Below are positions 55,686 to 64,000 of a DNA stretch of 64,000 nt, in pieces. Every line of letters starts with the position of its first letter. Position 1 is the first letter of the stretch. The stretch is from NCBI GenBank assembly GCA_002778195.1, contig PCDI01000001.1, forward strand, positions 4,117,869 through 4,181,868, written 5' to 3'. The stretch comes from Raffaelea ambrosiae. Lineage: Eukaryota > Ascomycota > Sordariomycetes > Ophiostomatales > Ophiostomataceae. A program made the translations under genes and the position numbers. The notes beneath the pieces are model-generated. The model was not told the origin of the DNA, searched no databases, and saw only the letters and a list, made by a program, of their open reading frames with translations.

Positions 55686-58600
55686 TTACGACAACAAGTT
55701 CCGCAGCGATGGGTTGGAGCTGGCAGAGCTGCTGCCACGCGTCTCGCTCGGCCGTGGCGGGACACTGGACGGCCCACGATCCCGACCCAGCGTCGTGAAG
55801 TCTTCGCGGGTTACATTGCTGGCGCCGAGACCCATGTTGGCAAAGGACGCTGACGACGAGCGCTGAGGCTGCAGCACTTGCGAGAATGGATGGTGGGAGG
55901 AAGCACTCCGCGATGATGAGCTGGAGCCCGACATACCGCCATTAGAGAGGTGAGACGGGGCGCCGTAGGCATTCCCGTATGGATCTCTGCTGGAGCCGCT
56001 GCTACCAGGCAGAGGCTGACCGCCCATACGACGCGGCGAGGGAGGCCGGCCGTTGAGAACGCTGTGTCCCATGTAGCCACTGCTGGTTCCGTTCTGCATG
56101 CTCGGAGATGGCGAGTGCGACAGATTGCCCAGTGGCGGTGGGCGCAGGTGGTTGTGGGTGACCAGAGGCGGGATGCTGCTCGATGACGAGGTATGGAGCA
56201 GGGGCTCCCGACGAGGAGGCGGCACAGGAGGCGGCGCCGTGGATGTGGGCCGGCGCCAGTCGGAGTAGCTGCTCGACGACGACGACGTGTGGTAGGAGTG
56301 CACCGACTGTGACGGAGGCGGGGGCACAGAGCTGCGAGGGCCCATAGACATGAGCGGCGGCGAATGCGACGCGTGGTGGCTGTGTCCCACAAGCGGAGGC
56401 GGGCTGCCGCCCGAAGACGCGCGCAGAGACAGCGGCGGCGGGTGCGGCAGCGGCGGAGGCGGCGGCGGGGCGGCCGACGCGCTGCCTCCCGTGCTCCAGT
56501 ACCCCGGCGAGCGGCTGGGGCCAAGTGTGGGGTTGCCGCTTGTCAGCGACGCGGACGACGACGGCTGGGCCAAGGACAGCGAGGGCCGGCGAGGCTCTGG
56601 GACGTGCTGGTGGTCGCTGCTGATATGTCGGTGGTGATGGTAGGGCTGCTGCGGCGGCGGCTGGTGCTGGTGCTGCGGCGGCGGCGGCTGCTGTTGCGGC
56701 GTCTGCAGGGGCGTCTGCTGCGGCGGCGGCTGCTGATGCAATGGCTGCTGGTGGTGGTGGTGCTGCGACGGGATCCTCTGCAGCGGCTCTCCGTACGGCT
56801 CGTCCTCCATCTTGACGTTGACGCCCCCATGGCTGCGCGGCGACGGCTGGCGCCCGGTCTTCTTGCACTTGTGGCACTGGAAGTTGCGCTGGGCAACAAA
56901 CTTCTGCGCCTCGCTGCCCAGCTTGCCGTAAAAGCCGTTGGTCATCTCGCGCTCCTGGCTCTTGTCGATCGGGTACCACTTGGGGCTGATGTCCGTCGCG
57001 CACGAGTAGCAGATCTTGCCTCCTGGACGCAGCGCTTCGGGAGTGGTCTGACGGCTGCTGTCGCTGCCATTGCTGGCGTTGCTGGCGTTGCTGGCGTCGC
57101 TGGCGGTGCTGCTGCTGGTGCTGCCGCTGTGCACATTCACCGATGCCCGGCGGTTGCCATTGCCCGTCAGCTCGGCCACAGACGGGAAAATGGACCCGGA
57201 AGCTCCGGACATCTTGGCCGCCAGCGTCAGCAGGTTCGCCTTGCGGGCACAGCCGGTCAGGGCCAGGTCCGCCTGCTTGTACGAGTCGACGTAGAACTGC
57301 AGCGCCGACATGCCGGTGTCCTCCACCAGCTCGTGTACCATGTGGATGGTGCTCTTCAGCGGCACGTGCTCCTTGCACCAGACCCCCGCCGTCACCTGGT
57401 GGTTGACACCGTTGATGACCACGTTGGCCTGGTCGCGCCGCGAGCCCTTCACCGGCACAATGTCGAACCCGAGGATGTGGCCGGCCTGGTGCGCGCACTC
57501 CACGTGGTAGAGCGCCCGGCACTGGCTGCAGGCCACGCAGGCACCCGTCGTCTCCTTGCACACGCGGCACACTTCCGCGTAGCGCGCCCGCGGCACCGAC
57601 GGGATGCCCTCGCTCGGCTCCAGGGCTTGGGCGTTGCCAAACTTGACCTCGGGCGTCCACACCGCGCAGGTCACGTGTACCCAATTGTTGTCTGCGGTGC
57701 GCTTGAGTGGCTGGCGCGGGTGGACGGGCTTGTTCAGCTCCTCCTGCCGCTTGCGGTAGTAGTCGGCCGCCTTCTTGGCCTGCTCGCGCTCCACGCGCTC
57801 CCGTTCGCGGTCCTTCTCCGTGCGCTTCTTGTGCGTCGACCGCGACGGCTCTTCGATCTCGTGGTCCGTGTGCTCCACGGGGCACAGGACACACCGGTAG
57901 TCGATCGACACCTGCGGGTTCCGGTCGTTGCTGCACATGTCGCACAGCCACTTAAGAGGGTTGCGGTTCTCGGGGATGCCGTAGCAGCTGCGGTGCACCG
58001 TGAGCCGGCAGTCGCGGCACGTCACCAGCTGGTCGCCGGTGCCCAGCGTGTACTGGTAGCAGACCGCGCAGGGCAGCTTGCGCGGCGGCGGGATATCAGG
58101 CACCGACGCCGTGGCAGTGGCCCCAGACGAGGCACCGCCGGACTTGCCTGTCGCTGTGGCCGTCTTGTCTCCGGCAGAGGCCGCGTGCTTGTCCGTTGCC
58201 TTGTCGTGGTTCTTGTCCGAGCGATCTCTCCGCCGAGACGACGCCGACTGCACGACATTGCTCGACGCCGAATCCGAATTCTGCTCGGCATCTTTGTCCA
58301 CGGCATGGCCACCATGGCCCTTGAGCCTCTTGCGCGGAGGCTGGTCTTGCCCGCTCTGGTTCGAGGAAGACCCGTGCGCCGAGTGCTGGTGCAGGGCGCT
58401 GTAGTGTGTCTCGGTGGCGCGCATCATCTCGTCGCCGGCAGAGATCTCCTTCATGAGTTCATCGTCAAACTTGCGCTTCACCAGCCGGCCACCTGTGCTG
58501 GTTACCCTGGCGGTCAAAGCCTCGACGTCTTCCCACATCACCGAGTACCGGCGCCAGAGCTCGGAGCAGCGTCGGCACAGCGCCGCGACATACTGCTGCT

Positions 58601-61600
58601 GGTTCTGTTGCTGGTTCTTGTCGCGGTGGGCGTGCTTGCCGTTGCCACCGCTGATGGCTTCACCAAGAATAGGCGAGGGTGTGATGGCTGGAGCACGACG
58701 CCACTGTCTCGAGGTCTTGGTGTTGCAGAACTTGCACATAAATTGGCGCTTCATGCCCATCGCCTTGTCCGTGTCGAAGGCTGAGTCGTCGTTGTCGTCG
58801 GCCACATCGTCCTGGATCTTGTTGGCTGCAGCCGCTTCGGCCTTCTTGGCCTCCTTGGCCTCCTTCTTGCCTTTGCGGCTGGCACTGTTGCCCCAGACTT
58901 GCTTGCCGCGGTCTGACTTCTTCCACGTGTAGTAGAAGCGCACCACCTGGCCAAATGGAACAGTCTTGACATGCCGAGTGACCAAAGACAGCTCCGACCC
59001 AAACTTGGTGACTGCCTCTTCGAACCGTTTCTGCTCGGCCGCAGTGAATTGCGGTTCCTTGAAATCGGCATACTCTTTGGTGTCAAGCTCCTTGAGGGCG
59101 GCTTCACCGTCAAATCCGTTCTTGTACAGCAATTCCATGGCCATGTGGAACAGGTTGGTCGAGCGTGGCGGCAGACCCAGGTCATCGTTCTTCGCGACGG
59201 CCTTGGCCATGTACGCGTCGATTTCGTCGTCCGTCATGAAGTGCTGGGGCGTCTTGTCCTTCTTGTCAGTCTGGTCGCCCTGGTTGGCCTTCTTCGCCTC
59301 AGTCTTCGCTTCCTTCTTGTCTTTCTTCTCGCCCTCGTCGTCTTTCTCGGTCTTGACGGGCTCTTCGGGAAGATCCACGTCCATCTTCGACGATGGGTCC
59401 TCTGGCTCCTCCTCTGCAGCCGCAGTAGCGGCAGCATCTGCAGCATCGGGCGTAGCAGACTTGCTCTTGCTCTTCCCGATGCTTGCTGTCTTCTCGGTCT
59501 CAGCAGCAGAGGGATCAATGGGTGCCTTGTATACCAGGACACAGGTGCATCTCGGGTCGTCTTCGTCCCAGTCGTCACCACGAGCTACATAGCCCGCGGG
59601 CGTGTCCTGAATCCACTTCGGTCGCCGCTCCCGCTCCCGCTCGTAGGCTGCAAGAGCCTCCTTGTTTTGACGAGCTTCGCGACGCGTGGCCTTCTTGATG
59701 TCGGGCGGCATGACGTACTGCACAGGGCGACCTGGCCAGGGCTGCACGACGGCCTGATGGCGAGGACCCACTCGCGTGGCAGCACGCGGGTAGATACGAT
59801 CATCGTAATCGAGGGCATCCTCTACCTTGCAGTGCATTCCCAGATATCGGTAGGGCCATAGACTCGCCTGGTACTTCTGCTCGGCAGTTGCCGGTGGGTG
59901 GGCATCTTCGTCCTCCGGGCTTGTCCGGTTGGTGTCCGGACCGCCGGGGAGATCGTCATCTTCGTCGTCGAGAAACTCGTCATCATCGGCCGCAGCGCCA
60001 GCCTCCGGCGTACGACCATCAATGACATTGGGCGTTTGGCGGGCCTCAATCCGGCGCTCTTGGGCACGACTGCATGGGCCACAGGACCAAGCGAAACCAC
60101 GTGACGGCTTCTTCAGTAGGATGGGGCGGACACAGTTCATGTGGTATGTGTTTGCGCAGACCGCACAGTCGACGGAGTTGTTGCTGTAAGGTGGGGCGCG
60201 TTAGCGCCTTATTCGCGTCATAGAACAGACTAGCCCCATGTGGAAGTACCATGTGGGGCAAGACATAAAACAAGAGATAAAACAGAAAACACAAGAAAAG
60301 GGCCAGAGAGAAGGGAAGAAGGAAGGGGGTCGGTCAATGGGGGAGGGACGTACCTTGCACAAAACCCACTGCACCGCTTGCACTGTTTTGCTGCGGATGT
60401 GAGATCCTTTCCACGGCCCTGCTCGACCAACACGTAGCGCCACCGCTCATCCAGCACCTTCTTCACCCGTTCCGGCACATTGACGATCTGGAAGGTGGGG
60501 ATGACCTCGTAGTTTTTCTGAATGTAGCGGTCGTAGAGCTTCTCGAACCAGAAGCAGTCCGGCGTCTTGCGGAACTGGTCCAGGCTGTCAATCTCGGCCT
60601 TGTGCTTGATCGTGCACAAGCCACGGAGTGCAGTCAGAGGCGTGATGTCCGAGTGCATGGTGGCGAAAACGCAACGGGTGTCCTGGGCTTTCCGGCCAAT
60701 GTCCCTTGGGCGGTAATACCAGTTCACGCGCAGGGCGTCGACGGGCAGCGATGTGTTGTTCTTGACATGCAGGAACTCCATCACTCGGCCCAGGTAGTAG
60801 GGCTCGCCAGGCGGCTCGCAGACGAGATAGACATGGTCTGACACATTAGCGGAGAACAGGGCACAATGCACAAGAAAAATAGTAGAAAAATACGAGAGGG
60901 GAGGCAGAAAATGGGTGAATGGGGCGAAGACGAAAAGGCGCGAGGAGCCATACCATTCACATTGATGACAGAGCCATCGTCGGCTACCATCTGGTTGTCC
61001 TTGTTGGGCTTCGCGCCGCACTTCTCAAAGGTCATGAGGTTTGTTTCGCGGTAGCCCTTCGCGTCGCCAAGAGCAGCAGCGGCGGCGGCGGCGGCGGCAG
61101 CAGCTGCAGCACCGCCCTTGCGGAAAGAAATATTGACCAGATTGCTCTTTTCTGCGCCAGCGCCAGAGCTGGATTTGTCACTGGCCCCGGATGCTGCCTT
61201 GCGTTTCCTCGGGTTTGAGTGAGATTGGTTGCCGCTGTTGGTGGATGAGGATGATGCATGGTTCTCCTTGTGGTTTGCGTGCGACGAAGAGGATTTGCTG
61301 CTGCTGTGGCTATGACTGCTGCTGTTGCCGTTGCTCTTGCCGTGATCGCTGTGGTGGTGGTGGTGATCAGAAGTGGATGCAGACGACGTGGGCAGCGGCT
61401 TGCGGACTCGTTCGCTGCTGCCGCTGCTAGAGTGGCCGTTTGTGGGCCGCAGCGACTCCTTTTCCAGAGAGGCTGGTGTGGACGACGTGTTTCCTGCTGC
61501 TGATGCCGAGTTGCGCGACGAGGCCTTCTTGGGGTCGTCTTCTCTGCGCTCTGGGTACATTTCGAACAGCTCCATGTCGATGTCCTTGTCCTCAGCATAG

Positions 61601-62040
61601 TTGGGGCGGGCACCTCCAGTGCGATTACGCGACCGCGTGCCGTAGGGGGATGGGGTATCGCCAGATGCTGAGCCCACGCCGTTGGCGTCGCTGCCTACAT
61701 CCTTGGATGCCCGCTTCGACGACGGCACGTTGCTTACAGTAGACAATGGCGGCGTGGGGTCTGACATCTTGGGCAGGACGGAGTACGCCGAGGAGGATGA
61801 GGCGGACTGCTTGTGTGAAGAGGATGCGGCGTTTGCCGCGGATGAGTGCGTGGTGGAGGATGGTTTGGGAGAAGAAGAAGATGAGGAAGAAGAGGGCTGG
61901 GGTTGTGCGGACTTGGCAGATATAGACGACGTGGTAGTGTGGGCGTTGGCAGCCGAACCGTCGCCATCGACACTGCCGCTGGCGCTGTTGTGGGCGTCAC
62001 CGGCCAAGGAGCCGTTGGTCTGGGATTTGGGGGGCGCCAT
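55686..62040 (-). CDS. snt2: Snt2-type chromatin protein (BAH, PHD, ELM2, SANT, GATA-like, PHD/ePHD)
   Basis: Nuclear histone-reading factor; yeast Snt2 pairs with Ecm5 and Rpd3, and its PHD/RING region is described as an E3 ubiquitin ligase for excess histones. Three exons: 62040-60954, 60837-60354 and 60183-55686; 2022 aa. Order seen: Ser/His/Ala-rich N-terminus; BAH about 363-490 (DHVYLVCEPPGEPYYLGRVM, NWYYRPRDI); PHD 1 about 510-570, split by intron 2 (CKRCSGFCA-SNNSVDCAVCA); ELM2-like near 655 (TRVGPRHQAVV); SANT about 905-950 (EEAVTKFGSELSLVTRH); GATA-like CKFCNTKTSRQWRRAP with CRRC about 60 residues later; PHD 2 about 1229 (CAVCYQYTLGTGDQL); ePHD about 1355-1455 (WVHVTCAVWTPEVKFGNA). 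The last 400 residues are Pro/Gln/His/Ser low complexity. Confidence 0.93.
61072..61110 (-). repeat. Poly-alanine codon repeat in the Snt2-type gene
   Basis: GCA/GCG/GCC runs (seen as GGC and GCA repeats on the plus strand) encode about 13 consecutive alanines just after RKGG in exon 1. It lies between a conserved VNISFRKGG and the BAH domain. Confidence 0.9.
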
Positions 62041-64000
62041 GGCGTACGGTGGTGAGCAATGGCGCCGCGGTCTGCTTGTAGAAAAAGCAAAACGCAGCTG
62101 AGGCGAGGAGTTGGCTAGCCTCGCCTAGGAGAAGTCGGGAGGAAATGCGGGATGGCGAGGACGTCGGGGGCGGCGAATATGTGAAGACGACGAGGGAGAA
62201 AGAGAGAGAGATGGAAAGAGAGAAAAGCGGTTGTGCAAGGTCAACGGGCTGACACACGTACGAGAGAGATGTGTTGGTGGGTCAAAACAGGGACAGGGTG
62301 ATCCATATGCCTCCCCCGTCGGGAAGCACGGGGACAGGGCGAGGGCGTGTGGGAGGAGTCGAGAGACAAATGGAACAAATAGAATGGGGCCCCGGGGTGC
62401 AGACACCAGCGGCCACAGACCAGAGATGTCCTCAGCAGAAGCACGGCGCGGCAGGCGAAGACTGCATGGCAGTCGACATGTGGGCGCGGCGTGCGGTGCT
62501 GATGGTTTGGCAGATGGGCTGCACGGGCGGGTGGAAAAGAAAGCAGACTGGGGTGGGCAGGCTGGCGGGACAGACAGGCTGGCCGTGTGCGTGCTTGGCA
62601 GAGAATCTGAAATCTGAAGAGGGGGGGGGAAGAAAAGTGATGCAGACGAGATGGGCCAATATGGGTGGGAATACAAGATGTCAGAAGAAAAGGAGGACAA
62701 GTTGTAGAAGTAGAGAAAAGGCCCAGAGAAGGAACCGAGAAATAAGAAATAAGAGAGTAATAGAGAAATAATAAACGAGAGGGTGGGTATGTGTCTGAGC
62801 CGGAAGGCGAGGGAGACGGTAGCAAGGGAAAAGGGAGCTAGCCAGCAAGCGTGCGGAAGAGCAATGCGTCTATTGTTGTGAGAGTGTGGCAGACGCGAGG
62901 AAAGGTGGCAATGGGCGACAGGCGCAGGGAAGAGGGTGATATTTTAAAGTTGTCGGGCCCGCGTGCTTTTCTGTGCAGGTCTAGTTTTGGGGGGCGGCTT
63001 GGCGCGGTCGAGGAGTGGAAGTGGATGCTTGTGCGGACGGGGAATGGATGTGCAGAGGAGGTGACGAGGTGAGGACGGCCAAAAGCGAGAAAACGCAGAC
63101 GAAGTGAAGAAGGTGAAAAGGGCAAGAAAGAAGGCAGAAGGCAGAAGGCAGACAAGCGAGAGATTGTGACGGGCCGACAGAAAGGGCAAGAGACGTGCGG
63201 CAGGGAGGCTGCTTAATGGGTGGATGGGCGTATATAAAGGAGGGCAATGGAAATGAGAGGCCGAGGCGGGTCCTGGCTGGGGTGACTGGGGTGTGCGTAT
63301 AAGGAAGAGCCAGGAGGGAAGGCGAGAGGGACTAAGACGGAGGAACGGCGACGTTGAGCAGGCAGAGCCGGGAGGCAGGCACGCCGGGCAGGCAGGCAGG
63401 CCCAGGCAGGGCAGGCACACAACGAAAGCGGCACGAAAGCGGCAAGAGCAATGGGAGGCGAACGAGCAGGCGCCCAGGGAGGAAGGCGCGGCCGAGACGA
63501 CAGAGGCGCAAGCAGAGACGACAGGCCAAGAGAAAAAGGGCAGGCACATCTACAGTACACAACAGACGACCGACGGACAGAACAGACGTCAGACTGCAGT
63601 CCAACACCACGACACCGTCTCTATATGAAAGCACGCCAGCAGGCGACGGACGCAACAGACAGCACCAACCGACTACTCGACTACTCGACTACTCGACTAC
63701 TCGTACACACTCTTCCCCCCCAAACATAAAAAAAACACAGATATGCCGGAACGTGAGAAAAGGGCAATAATGGCCCATGCCAATATTAAGAACGAGTGCG
63801 GCGTCCCAGAATTGCCAGAGGCTAGTTCGTTCGTTTGGGATTTGCGGTGGAACGTGGGCGAGCGCAGCGGAAGAACAACGACGGCAGCATCAGGCATCTG
63901 CCAGGTGGGAGGGACGGCCAGCAGGGCCAGCCCAGTGCCGCCATACTCCATGGTCGCAGCCAGCCAGAGCGAGGGCGGCGCCCAGCCAATGAAGGTGGGA
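62041..64000. other. Gene-free right end, 2.0 kb (upstream of the Snt2-type gene)
   Basis: Purine-biased on the plus strand, as expected for a CT-rich leader of the minus-strand Snt2-type gene. Open frames overlap on both strands with no recognisable domain. An 8-bp tandem repeat lies at 63670-63703. The last 250 bp (to the window edge) could belong to another gene, but nothing there supports a call. Confidence 0.45.
63670..63703. repeat. 8-bp tandem repeat CGACTACT, four copies
   Basis: Four perfect copies plus a trailing CG, in non-coding DNA upstream of the Snt2-type gene. Confidence 0.9.

Noticed and set aside
56364..58784. Plus-strand open frame of 806 codons opposite the Snt2-type gene
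   Set aside because: Long antisense shadow of GC-rich DNA; Arg/Val/Leu-rich composition, no domain, whereas the minus strand encodes PHD and GATA-like fingers.

Overview
The window reads as nuclear DNA of a filamentous ascomycete (Pezizomycotina, probably Sordariomycetes; a lower rank cannot be fixed by eye). Genes are spliced with short GT-AG introns, mostly 60-200 bp. Coding DNA is GC-rich, intergenic DNA carries long T, A, CT and GA tracts, and several protein families are fungus-specific: a GRGGAGN-repeat DUF3602 protein, Zn2Cys6 regulators, an RTC4-domain protein, an Snt2-type PHD protein and a fungal adenylyl cyclase. I rebuilt the exons by hand from splice sites, keeping the reading frame across every junction. 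Twenty protein genes are supported, one of them running off the left edge. No rRNA, tRNA, CRISPR array or transposon was recognised.

Layout. 1-1.3 kb: 5' part of an Atg22-like autophagy/vacuolar efflux gene. 4.2-21.3 kb: an accessory-looking block of eight genes, namely a Dal5/Tna1-type anion permease, an AtuA-DUF4387 fusion protein, a sugar-porter MFS transporter, an aspartate-aminotransferase-like PLP enzyme, a Zn2Cys6 factor, an aryl-alcohol-dehydrogenase-type aldo-keto reductase, a putative cyclase-fold hydrolase and a second Zn2Cys6 factor. Three of its promoters are divergent and it has no PKS, NRPS or terpene synthase, so it looks like an uptake-and-catabolism cluster. Its substrate is unknown; an organic acid is my best guess.

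22.5-64 kb: mostly conserved housekeeping genes. These are a DUF3602 protein, adenylyl cyclase (2337 aa, 4 exons), an RTC4-like protein, dynamitin (dynactin p50) divergent from ribosomal protein eS28, the molybdopterin synthase small subunit, a PSI-like cysteine-rich membrane protein, Tvp38, a coiled-coil/Cys-motif protein, a prolyl-iminopeptidase-type hydrolase, cytosine deaminase (6 exons) and an Snt2-type chromatin protein (BAH, PHD, ELM2, SANT, GATA-like, PHD/ePHD; 2022 aa).

Working together: in the block, two carriers could bring substrates in, the AtuA fusion, reductase, cyclase-fold enzyme and aminotransferase could process them, and the two zinc-cluster factors could control them. CGG-N3-CCG and CGG-N5-CCG inverted repeats lie in two of the divergent promoters. 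The right half shows no obvious shared pathway. The largest gene-free stretch (4.4 kb) lies upstream of the adenylyl cyclase start.
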